64,000 bases of DNA, taken from the NCBI GenBank assembly GCA_023412805.1, contig JAEZRM010000016.1, forward strand, positions 1-64,000. Reading direction: 5' to 3'. Positions 50,628 to 58,919 of the stretch are shown here, one piece after another (position 1 is the first letter of the stretch; each line of letters opens with the position of its first letter). The notes under the pieces were generated by a model. It saw only the letters and a program-made list of their open reading frames with translations. It searched no databases and was not told the DNA's origin. The stretch is from Pseudomonadota bacterium. GTDB lineage: Bacteria > Pseudomonadota > Alphaproteobacteria > Rhizobiales > Hyphomicrobiaceae. The translations under genes and the position numbers were made by a program.

Positions 50628-53143
50628 AGTGCAATCCGCTGCGTTGGTTGCTTGGGCTCATCCCGATTCTGCTGCTCGCAGGTGTCGCTGTCTTCAGCGA
50701 GCGCGAGCGTATCGAGCAGGATCTTGCGGAGCGCGCCGATAAAGTACTCAATGAGGCCGGGCTCGGGTGGGCCAGCGCCAGCTTCGACGGGCGCGATGCA
50801 GTGCTGTCCGGCCGCGCGGCGGACGAGGCCGACCCCGGGCGTGCGACCGTGACGGTGGCGCAGACCCATGGTGTGCGCATCGTGCGCAACGACGCCGGTC
50901 TGATCGACCGGGCCGAGCGCTATGACTGGGCGGCCTCGAAGCGCGAGGGGCGCGTGCGCCTCAGCGGACTTGCGCCCAACGAGAAGACGCGCCGCGAAAT
51001 CATCGGCCTCGCGCGCGGAACCTTTCCCAGCAGCGAGATCGCCGACCGGCTGACCTTGGCGCGAGGCGCGCCGGCGCTCGATATCTGGCTTGGCGGTGTC
51101 GGCTTCGCCCTCAAGCAGCTCACGCTTCTCAAATCCGGCACGATCCGGCTCGAAGGGACCGAACTCACCATCGCCGGCGAGGCCAACGACGCGGCGAGCT
51201 ATCGGGCCCTGAAGACGTCCCTGGCCATCGGCCTGCCGCCCGGCATCAGCCTCAAGGCGGACCGGTTGGAGCCGCCGGTCATTGCACCCTATGTCTGGAG
51301 CGCGCGCGTCGGAGACGGACAGCTCGAGATGCGTGGTGCCGTTCCGAGCGAACAGGCGCGGGCGGCCCTGCTGGCCGCCGCCAAGGCCGATGCGCCGCAG
51401 CTGCGCGCCACGGACGGTATGGCGCCCGCGCGCGGCGAGCCCGATGATTGGCTCGGCGTGGTTCAGGTTTTGCTTCGGGAGCTCCTGCGTCTCGAAGAAG
51501 GCACCGTCGAACTGCGCGATCAGACGATTGCATTCAGTGGCGTGGCGCAGCGCGAAGCAACGGCCGAGGATGTCCGAGCCAAGCTCAAGGACGACGTTTC
51601 CGGCGCTTATCGGGTGATGGAACGCATCACCTTCCGCGAGCCGACGATCAAGCCGATCGCCGCGTACCGGACCGCGCTGTCGCTCGATGGCGGCGTTGCG
51701 ACGCTCGTTGGCTACGTCCCGAGTGAGAGTGCGCGTGCCGCGCTCACGAGCCTGGTCGAGGCGCGCCTCTCCGGCGTGAAGATCGTGGATCAGCTCGAGC
51801 TTGGGGCGGGCGCGCCTCCGGGATGGCAGAGGTGCCTGGATCTCGGACTTGGCGCCCTGGCGAAACTCGGTGGCGGCAGTGTCGACCTGACGATACGGCG
51901 CCTCTTGATCGAAGGCGTGACCGAGAGCGGCGCCCTGGCACGCTCACTCCCAGCCGATCTGCAGACGGCTGCCGGACGCGATTGCGAGACGGAAGCGCGC
52001 CTTACGCTCAAGGCGTCGCCGGAGCCCAGTTTGCGCTGGTCGGCGCGGGCAGATGCCCAGGGCGACATTGTTCTGGAAGGGCAGGTGCCGGGTGTGGCCG
52101 TGCGCGATCAACTCATGTCGCAAGCCGCGCGTCTCTTCGATGGACGCAATGTCGTCGATCGCATGGAGGTGGTCGACAGCACCTCGCAGAAATGGGCGCG
52201 CCTCGCCACGACGGGCGTCGCGCAACTCGCGCGGCTGCGGCTCGGCCGAGCGGAGATCGTCAATCAGTCTCTGCGCATCGAAGGCGAGGCGCGGGATGTG
52301 GCGGCCCAGGCCGCGATCCGCGATGCCCTCGGGCGGGAGGTGCCGGAGGGGTATGTGGCGCGCGAGGCCATTGCCGTTCGGTCCGACGCGATGATCGCGT
52401 CTGAGGATCTGGCGCGCCGGACAGCGGCGGACGATACGAGGAAGGAGGCGGCTGCGGAGGCCGATGCCAGCCGCCGTGCCGAGGACGAAGCGCGACGGCA
52501 GGCCGAGGAGGACGCGCGGCGCGCAGCCGAAGCCGCCGAAGCGCGCGCGCGCGCCGACCTCGAAGCCAAGCAGCGTGCCGAAGAGGAACGCAGCAAGCGT
52601 GCAGCCGAGGAGGCGCGCCATGCGGCCGAAGCCGCGGCCCGCGAGCGCGCCGAGACTGAGGCCAAGCAGCGCGCGGAGGCCGAGGCCGGTAAGCGTGCGG
52701 AGGAAGCAGCGCGCCAGGAACGGGAGGCCGAGGCGGCCAAGGAAGCCGTGGAGCAGGCGCGCAAGGACGCCGAGGCAGAGGTGTGTCAGAAGTCGTTGCG
52801 CGCGGTATCGAGCGAGGGCGTGATCTTGTTTTCACGCGCGAGTGCCGAACTGGATCGGCGCAGCCTGCCGACCTTGCGACGGCTGGCCCAGGCGGCCGGA
52901 AACTGCCCCGATGTCACGATCGAGATCGAGGGCCACACCGATTCTGAGGGTATCGACGAGCGCAATCAGCCGCTCTCCGAACGCCGCGCCCAGGCCGTTG
53001 CCGACTATCTGGCCGAACGTGGAGTGCCCATGGAGCGCATGAAGGCTGTCGGTTACGGTGCGTCACGGCCCGTCGCGCCGAACGACACGCGCGAGAACAT
53101 GGCCCGCAATCGCCGCATCGAGTTCACCGTCAAGGCGAAGTGA
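50624..53143 (+). CDS. Membrane-anchored BON/OmpA-domain envelope protein with long coiled coil
   Basis: 839 residues. One N-terminal membrane segment (LRWLLGLIPILLLAGVAVF, about 6-24) anchors a periplasmic body made of several BON-like repeats (about 40-590, each with an LxGxVPxxxARxxL-like pattern). A long Ala/Glu/Arg-rich charged coiled coil (about 603-722) follows, then a C-terminal OmpA domain (about 725-839) with GHTDSEG and NQPLSERRAQAVADYL, the peptidoglycan-binding signature. The layout would span from inner membrane to cell wall. The domain mix recalls mycobacterial ArfA, but that is only an analogy. It heads a run with a 33-residue membrane peptide and a helix-hairpin-helix protein. 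Confidence 0.85.
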   Translation: MKCNPLRWLLGLIPILLLAGVAVFSERERIEQDLAERADKVLNEAGLGWASASFDGRDAVLSGRAADEADPGRATVTVAQTHGVRIVRNDAGLIDRAERYDWAASKREGRVRLSGLAPNEKTRREIIGLARGTFPSSEIADRLTLARGAPALDIWLGGVGFALKQLTLLKSGTIRLEGTELTIAGEANDAASYRALKTSLAIGLPPGISLKADRLEPPVIAPYVWSARVGDGQLEMRGAVPSEQARAALLAAAKADAPQLRATDGMAPARGEPDDWLGVVQVLLRELLRLEEGTVELRDQTIAFSGVAQREATAEDVRAKLKDDVSGAYRVMERITFREPTIKPIAAYRTALSLDGGVATLVGYVPSESARAALTSLVEARLSGVKIVDQLELGAGAPPGWQRCLDLGLGALAKLGGGSVDLTIRRLLIEGVTESGALARSLPADLQTAAGRDCETEARLTLKASPEPSLRWSARADAQGDIVLEGQVPGVAVRDQLMSQAARLFDGRNVVDRMEVVDSTSQKWARLATTGVAQLARLRLGRAEIVNQSLRIEGEARDVAAQAAIRDALGREVPEGYVAREAIAVRSDAMIASEDLARRTAADDTRKEAAAEADASRRAEDEARRQAEEDARRAAEAAEARARADLEAKQRAEEERSKRAAEEARHAAEAAARERAETEAKQRAEAEAGKRAEEAARQEREAEAAKEAVEQARKDAEAEVCQKSLRAVSSEGVILFSRASAELDRRSLPTLRRLAQAAGNCPDVTIEIEGHTDSEGIDERNQPLSERRAQAVADYLAERGVPMERMKAVGYGASRPVAPNDTRENMARNRRIEFTVKAK

Positions 53144-53163
53144 TTTCGCGCGAGGATCCGTGG

Positions 53164-53265
53164 ATGGATTATCTGCTGCAACACATGGTCTTCTACGTGG
53201 CTTGTGCCTTTCTGCTCGGCGTTTTCGTCGGCTGGGCCACCTGCCGCCGCCGCGAGGATCATTGA
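53164..53265 (+). CDS. 33-residue single-span membrane peptide
   Basis: ATG at 53164 with GAGGA about six bases upstream. The product is one membrane helix (MVFYVACAFLLGVFVGWATC) ending in CRRREDH. It lies 20 bases after the OmpA/BON gene and 42 before the triple-repeat gene. The helix and Cys-Arg-Arg end resemble the N terminus of that next protein (AYFLGCIVGCLARK), suggesting common origin or pairing in the membrane. Too short for a family assignment. Confidence 0.65.
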   Translation: MDYLLQHMVFYVACAFLLGVFVGWATCRRREDH

Positions 53266-53307
53266 TGTCATGAGGCGATCGGAGAGACTGGTTCGGAGTG
53301 CACTTGC

Positions 53308-54978
53308 ATGATCGCACTGGCATGGCAGACGCTGCTCATCCTGACGGTCGCATACTTCCTCGGCTGCATTGTCGGCTGTCTCGCGCGCAAACTGATCGGT
53401 GCTCGCCCTGCAATAAGTGACGAGCCGCTGCTCGAGGCGGCGGTGTCGGCGCCTACCGCACCGCCGCCGCCGCGCGACGTCGCCACACGGGTCGTAGCTG
53501 CTCCCGCCATCGTGAGCGAAGCAGCCGCGCCCGCAACGCGTCCGATGCCCGGCGCCGGGACAACGAAAGCCTTCCGTCGCGCTGACCGCGATACACCGGA
53601 GGATCCGGCACCTGCTGAGCCGCCGTCCGAGCCGGAGCTGCCACGGCGTGCTCCGTCGAAAGTGAGCGATGTGCCGCCACCGGTTACCGTCGCCGCGCCG
53701 ATCTCCGCGGCCGACGCGGTCGCAGCGGCTGTGGCCGAGCGCATGGCAGTGCCGACACCCCCGGTTGTGCTGGAGGTATCGGAAACGGAGCCGGCAGTGG
53801 CCGAACCCGCAGTGCTTGAGCCGGCGGCTCCTCCGGCATCGATCGACGATCTCACGCGCATCCGCGCGATCGATGGCGAACTCGCAGCGAAACTCAACGA
53901 ACTCGGCGTGACCAGGTACGCCGAGATTGCGGGCTGGACCAGCGAGGATGTGCACACCGCCAGCGACCTGCTTGGCTTCGACGGGCGCATCGAACGCGAG
54001 AATTGGATTGAGCAGGCACAGATTCTCGCCCGCGGTGGTGCCACGTCCTACGCGACCGGGCTCGCCAGTGTCGCGCTCCGAGCTGCGACGCCCGTCGCTG
54101 TGTCGCCACCGCCCCCCGAGCGGGGCCCCGAGGTGGCGTCACGGGCCGCATTTGCCGAGCCGCGGCCGGCCTTGCCGCCGGCTGCCCCACCACCTGTCAA
54201 AGTGAGCGGCCGGGACAATCTCCAGCGCATTGGCGGTATCAGCGGTGAGATCGAGAGCGTGCTCAATGCGCACGAGATCGCGCGGTACTCGCAGATATCT
54301 GGTTGGACGGCTGCCGATGTGCTGCGTGTCGAGGGGTTGCTCGGTTCCAGCGGTCGGATCAGCCGCGAGAACTGGATCGAGCAGGCGCAGATTCTCGCTC
54401 GTGGTGGCGCGACGGCTTATTCCCGCACGTTTGATGCGCGCGGCGGTCCGCCGCCGCCCATGTCCATTATGCCTGTTGCCGCCCCGCCCGCAGCAATCGA
54501 GGCCCCGCCGACAATTGTGACTGTTGCGCCCGCGCCGCCTCCGCCTGAGCCTGAACCGGAGTATGCGCCTGAACCGGAGCCAGTGTCCGAACCGGTTGCC
54601 GCCGCGCCGGTGCCTGATGAGGAGATTGCGGCTGCGATTACCGCGCCCGAGCGCACGCCGGATCTCTCAGGCATGCGTTCCGTGCGTTCGGAGGCTTTCC
54701 GCGCGCCGGACAGCATGGCCGGCGCTCCGACCGCCACGCCCGATGATCTCAAGCGGGTTCGCGGCATCGGCCTGCTCATCGAGCGCAAGCTCAATGCCAT
54801 GGGCGTGTCGACCTACGAGCAGATCGCCAACTGGACGGCCGACGACGTCGGTACGGTCAATGCGAAGCTCGAGTTCAAGGGCCGCATCGAGCGTGAGAAC
54901 TGGATCGAGCAGGCGCGCATTCTCGCGTCCGGCGGTCATACGGATTTCTCACGCCGGTTCGAGCGGGGCGAAGTCTAG
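53308..54978 (+). CDS. Membrane-anchored protein with three helix-hairpin-helix repeats
   Basis: 556 residues. An N-terminal membrane segment (LLILTVAYFLGCIVGCL) is followed by a Pro/Ala/Glu-rich linker and three copies of a 69-residue domain at residues 180-248, 303-371 and 479-547, separated by further Pro-rich linkers. Each copy has the pattern DxLxRIxGIxxxxxxxLNxxGVxxYxQIAxWTxxDV...GRIxRENWIEQAxILAxGG. This domain is known as a C-terminal extension of rhizobial NuoE and of some ribosomal proteins, related to the helix-hairpin-helix fold. Three tandem copies on a membrane anchor are unusual. It may bind nucleic acid or a protein; function is unknown. Confidence 0.75.
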   Translation: MIALAWQTLLILTVAYFLGCIVGCLARKLIGARPAISDEPLLEAAVSAPTAPPPPRDVATRVVAAPAIVSEAAAPATRPMPGAGTTKAFRRADRDTPEDPAPAEPPSEPELPRRAPSKVSDVPPPVTVAAPISAADAVAAAVAERMAVPTPPVVLEVSETEPAVAEPAVLEPAAPPASIDDLTRIRAIDGELAAKLNELGVTRYAEIAGWTSEDVHTASDLLGFDGRIERENWIEQAQILARGGATSYATGLASVALRAATPVAVSPPPPERGPEVASRAAFAEPRPALPPAAPPPVKVSGRDNLQRIGGISGEIESVLNAHEIARYSQISGWTAADVLRVEGLLGSSGRISRENWIEQAQILARGGATAYSRTFDARGGPPPPMSIMPVAAPPAAIEAPPTIVTVAPAPPPPEPEPEYAPEPEPVSEPVAAAPVPDEEIAAAITAPERTPDLSGMRSVRSEAFRAPDSMAGAPTATPDDLKRVRGIGLLIERKLNAMGVSTYEQIANWTADDVGTVNAKLEFKGRIERENWIEQARILASGGHTDFSRRFERGEV

Positions 54979-55080
54979 CTGCTTCATCGGTTGTCACTGG
55001 GCATCTGCTTGCTCATGATGCCTTGAGCCGCGTGCATTGGCGCGGGCACATTTGATTTCGTCGGGACGGAGCATTCCGGA

Positions 55081-56688
55081 ATGCGCTCATTGCTGAAGGC
55101 GTCGCTGGTTTTTGCCGTCGCCCTGTTCTGCTGGGCGAGTGCGGCGAGCGCGCAGAAGCGCGTGGCCCTGGTGATCGGTAACGCGGCCTATACGCACACC
55201 GCCGCCCTCGCCAATCCGAAGAACGATGCCGGTGATGTGGCGGCAACGCTCGCGAACTTCGGATTCCAGATCGTCGAGGGCTACGATCTCGACAAGCCCG
55301 CCTTCGATCGCACGGTGAGAAACTTTGCTGCCGCCCTCCAGGATGCCGAGGTGGCGGTGTTCTTCTATGCCGGCCATGCACTCCAGGTTCAGGGGCAGAA
55401 CTATCTCGTTCCCATCGATGCCGAGCTCACGGGGGCGGCGGCGCTCGACTTCGAAATGGTGCGCCTTGACCTCATTCAGCGCACGATGGAAAATCAAGCG
55501 CGTACGAACATCCTGTTCCTCGATGCGTGCCGCGACAATCCGCTGGCGAAGAACCTTGCGCGCTCCATGGGGACGCGTTCAGCCAGCATCGGCCGCGGTC
55601 TGGCAAGCGTAGAGGCGGGTGTGGGCACGCTGATCAGCTTCTCGACGCAGCCCGGCAACGTCGCGCTCGACGGCGGCGGGCGCAATTCGCCGTTCGCGGG
55701 CGCGCTCGTGCGTAACCTGCGCCGGTCGGGGCACGATGATCTCAGCACGCTCCTCATTTCCGTGCGCAATGATGTCATGAAGGCGACGGGCAACAAGCAG
55801 GTTCCATGGGAGCATTCCTCGCTCACGGGCCGCTTCTTCTTCAACATGAAGGCATCAGCGTCGGTTGCCGGTGCTCAGACTTCGTCGACGCCAACAGCTT
55901 CGCGCGACGAAGCTGCCGAGGCGTGGAACGCCGCGAAGGACAGCACGAGCGCGTTTGTCCTCGAAGCGTTCGTCAAACGCTATGCCGGCTCGTTCTATGC
56001 CGAGCTTGCGCGTGAGCGCTTGCAGTCGCTGCAGAGCCGGCAGGCTGCGGCGACGCCGTCAACGCCCGCACCGGCACCTCCCGATGCGCTGGCGAACTCG
56101 CCGCAGCCTGGGTCTCAGCCGAGCGACCCCTGGACGCTCACCGGCAACAACACGCTCGACCTGCTCGACGGGCGCGTGCTCTTCTCGATGATCGGCACGC
56201 CGTATCGCGGTCGACGCGATCTCGTCGGCGTTCGCATAAACGGCGAAACGACAAGCCTTGGGGTCGGCCAGTTCGTGCATGTGAGCCGGGTGGGCGAGAT
56301 CTGCGGGATCTTCTTGCGCCAGATCCATGTCAGCACGCGAAACGCGGACTTTCAGGTGCTGTGCGGCGAGGCGTTCGGCGACCCGCCGCAGGACAGGGCA
56401 GCGATCGCCATCGCCCTGCCCTTCAAGGCCCCTTCGGCCGAGGTTTTCAGCCTCGAGCGTGGAACGAGCCGCGAGGTCCAGAACGGCAAAGCGACCGCTC
56501 TCGTCACTTTCGTTGCGGCGCCTTACCGCGGTCGTCGCGACGTTGTCGGCGTGCGCATCCAGGGGGAGGAGAAGTCGTTGTCGATCGGCGAGAGGGCAGA
56601 AGCATATGTCGGCGATAGCGCCTGCCTGTTCGTGCTGCGGCAGATCCATACGGGCTACAAGACGGCCGAGTTCCAGTGGCAGTGCTAA
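55081..56688 (+). CDS. Secreted caspase-family (C14) peptidase with two C-terminal repeats
   Basis: 535 residues. Signal peptide (LLKASLVFAVALFCWASAASA) cleaved before QKRVALVIGN; caspase p20-like domain with catalytic His99 in FYAGH99ALQ and Cys150 in FLDAC150RDNP, and the NSPFAGAL stretch. A helical linker (about 280-320) and Pro-rich spacer lead to two homologous 68-residue C-terminal modules (residues 361-428 and 468-535). Each has PYRGRRDxVGVRIxGExxSLxxG, then LRQIHxxxxxAxFQ and a final Cys. They may bind a ligand or the cell wall. It follows the triple-repeat gene after 102 bases on the same strand. Confidence 0.88.
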   Translation: MRSLLKASLVFAVALFCWASAASAQKRVALVIGNAAYTHTAALANPKNDAGDVAATLANFGFQIVEGYDLDKPAFDRTVRNFAAALQDAEVAVFFYAGHALQVQGQNYLVPIDAELTGAAALDFEMVRLDLIQRTMENQARTNILFLDACRDNPLAKNLARSMGTRSASIGRGLASVEAGVGTLISFSTQPGNVALDGGGRNSPFAGALVRNLRRSGHDDLSTLLISVRNDVMKATGNKQVPWEHSSLTGRFFFNMKASASVAGAQTSSTPTASRDEAAEAWNAAKDSTSAFVLEAFVKRYAGSFYAELARERLQSLQSRQAAATPSTPAPAPPDALANSPQPGSQPSDPWTLTGNNTLDLLDGRVLFSMIGTPYRGRRDLVGVRINGETTSLGVGQFVHVSRVGEICGIFLRQIHVSTRNADFQVLCGEAFGDPPQDRAAIAIALPFKAPSAEVFSLERGTSREVQNGKATALVTFVAAPYRGRRDVVGVRIQGEEKSLSIGERAEAYVGDSACLFVLRQIHTGYKTAEFQWQC

Positions 56689-56695
56689 GTTCGCG

Positions 56696-57376
56696 CTAAA
56701 GCAGGCGCTCGCGGAACGGCACGATCAGCTCGGGGCCCTCGTTGCGCGCGTTGTTGAGGCGCGGATCGACGGTAATGTGCTCGAGCAGATCGCCGGGTGC
56801 CGGGCGCAACATCTCCGCCGCCATCTCGGCCTTGAAGCCGCGCGTATCGAGCCAGGCATCGAAGTGCTCCGGCTGCAGGATCGCCGGCATGCGATCATGG
56901 AGCGGTGAAAGCTTGTCATTAGCGCTAACGGTCAGGATGGCCATAGTGTCGACTTCGCTGCCGTCCGCGCCGAGCCAGCTTTCCCAGAGTCCGGCGAAAG
57001 CGAGAAGTCCGCTGTCAGTCCGCCGGATGAGATGCGGTTGTCGCGCGCCGGCCTTTCCGGTCCACTCGTAGAAGCCATTGGCCGGTATGAGGCAGCGGCG
57101 ATGGCGCATGGCACCTCGGAACGAGGCCTTCTCGGTTGCGCCTTCGGCCCGCGCGTTGATCATGAGCGATAGGCGGGCAGGATCCTTGGCCCACCCCGGG
57201 ATGAGCCCCCAGCGGACGAGGGCCAATTCGCGTTTATGGTTATGATCGAGGCGGACTATCAGGGTGGGCTGGATCGGCGCGATATTGTAGCGCGGCGGGA
57301 AAGGCTCGCCATTCCATGCGCCGAAATGCTCCCGAACGGCCTCCACGGTTTCGGTAAGATTGTAGCGCGAGCACAT
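56696..57376 (-). CDS. SOS response-associated peptidase (SRAP/YedK/HMCES family)
   Basis: Forms a covalent thiazolidine cross-link to abasic sites in single-stranded DNA and so shields them; 226 residues. The essential Cys2 is exposed after Met removal (MCSRY). The conserved Asn/Glu motif PANGFYEW and the LHDRMPAIL histidine motif are present, as is WGLIPGWAKD. ATG at 57376 is required because Cys must be residue 2; longer frames upstream are not native. Convergent with the caspase gene, seven bases apart. Confidence 0.93.
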   Translation of the reverse strand: MCSRYNLTETVEAVREHFGAWNGEPFPPRYNIAPIQPTLIVRLDHNHKRELALVRWGLIPGWAKDPARLSLMINARAEGATEKASFRGAMRHRRCLIPANGFYEWTGKAGARQPHLIRRTDSGLLAFAGLWESWLGADGSEVDTMAILTVSANDKLSPLHDRMPAILQPEHFDAWLDTRGFKAEMAAEMLRPAPGDLLEHITVDPRLNNARNEGPELIVPFRERLL

Positions 57377-57512
57377 GGGCCTGGTTCTCGATTCGCGGAT
57401 GTCTGGGGCGTACGCCCAGCCATGCGCGCCACGCCCCTTGGGATTGCTCCCTTCTTGCTCTAACGTCCCGCTCAAATCAAACACCGCGACCGGCCGGCCC
57501 CAGGGGAGCGCA

Positions 57513-58919
57513 ATGACAAGAGAAACTGCCGTATCGAGCGCCCTCGCCTATTACGACGATCAGAAAAAGGGCTATTTCGCTGATCTGGCCCGCTGGGTGG
57601 CGGTCCCGACCGAGAGTCAGAACCCTGAGCGCCTGCATGTGCTCGCCGCCTACCTCGAAACGGTGATCAGCCCCGAGCTCGAAGCCCTCGGCTATACGAT
57701 CAAGATCTATTCGAACCCCCTCCCGGGCTGCGGGCCGGTGCTGCTCGCGACGCGCATCGAAGACCCGGCGCTTCCGACCTTCATCGCCTATGGCCATGGC
57801 GACGTGGTCCTCGGCATGGAAGGGCGCTGGGCGAACGCGCGCGATCCCTGGAAGCTGTCCTTCGAGGGCGAGCGCGTGTATGGCCGCGGCGTCGCAGACA
57901 ACAAGGGGCAGACGCTCGTTCATGTCGCTGCATTGCGCGAGGTGCTGAAGGCGCGTGGCAAGCTCGGCTTCAACCACAAATTTCTCATCGAGACGGGCGA
58001 GGAGAACGGATCGAAAGGTCTCAAGGAGATCATTGAGGCCAACAGGGCGGACTTTGCCGCCGACGGCTTTCTGGCCTCCGACGGCCCGCGTACGGAGATC
58101 GGCAAGCCGAACGTCACGCTCGGCAATCGCGGCTGCTGCAACTTCACGCTGAGTGTCGATCTGCGCGAGGGCGGACATCATTCCGGCAACTGGGGCGGCC
58201 TCCTCGCCAATCCCGGCATCATTCTCGCACATGCCATTGCAAGCATCACGGATGCGAACGGGCGCATTCAGGTCGACGGCTGGCGGCCGGAGATTCCCGG
58301 TCACGTGCGCGAGGTGTTGACGGGCATCGATCGCGATGGCGGGCTGCGCTCGCCGAAAGTGGACGACACCTGGGGCGAGCCGGGGCTCACGCGCATCGAG
58401 AAGATTTCGGCTTTCAACTCTTTCGAGGTGCTCGCCTTCGAGACGGGCAATCCCGCAAAGCCGGTCAATGCCGTGCCGCCGAAGGCGCGCGCCGTGTGTG
58501 CGCTCCGCTATGTCGTCGGCACGGACGAGAACGCCATCGAGAGCAATCTGCGCCGTCACTTGGACAAGCACGGCTTTGCGAACGTCAAGGTCGAGCCGCC
58601 GCCCGCGAGCAACAACGGGCGCTTCTACGCGAGCCGCACGGACCATCGTCATGCCTGGCCGCAGTGGGTCAAGGGTGCCGTGGAGCGCAACTCGAACCAG
58701 CCGTGCGGAATCCTGCCGAATGGCGGCGGTTCCAACATGACGTACATGCTGCAATACATCATCGGCATGCCGTGCGTGTGGCTGCCGCTCAGCTACGCCG
58801 GCTGCTCGCAGCACGCACCTGACGAACACATTCTGATGCCGCTCATGCGCGAGGGAATGCGCCATGTGACGGGCATCTATTGGGACCTCGGCGATCAACA
58901 GACAGGTTATCGGCCATGA
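57513..58919 (+). CDS. M20-family metallopeptidase
   Basis: Zinc-dependent amidohydrolase/peptidase of 468 residues, cytosolic. Metal ligands are visible in order: His in YGHGDVV, Asp in GRGVADNKGQ, the catalytic/ligand Glu pair in ETGEENGSKG, Asp in ASDGPR, and the C-terminal His in QHAPDEH. The lid domain lies between. GGGGAG lies about five bases before the ATG. The stop overlaps the amidase 3 start as ATGA, so the two act from one coupled message. The substrate could be an N-acyl amino acid or dipeptide, inferred only. Confidence 0.9.
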   Translation: MTRETAVSSALAYYDDQKKGYFADLARWVAVPTESQNPERLHVLAAYLETVISPELEALGYTIKIYSNPLPGCGPVLLATRIEDPALPTFIAYGHGDVVLGMEGRWANARDPWKLSFEGERVYGRGVADNKGQTLVHVAALREVLKARGKLGFNHKFLIETGEENGSKGLKEIIEANRADFAADGFLASDGPRTEIGKPNVTLGNRGCCNFTLSVDLREGGHHSGNWGGLLANPGIILAHAIASITDANGRIQVDGWRPEIPGHVREVLTGIDRDGGLRSPKVDDTWGEPGLTRIEKISAFNSFEVLAFETGNPAKPVNAVPPKARAVCALRYVVGTDENAIESNLRRHLDKHGFANVKVEPPPASNNGRFYASRTDHRHAWPQWVKGAVERNSNQPCGILPNGGGSNMTYMLQYIIGMPCVWLPLSYAGCSQHAPDEHILMPLMREGMRHVTGIYWDLGDQQTGYRP

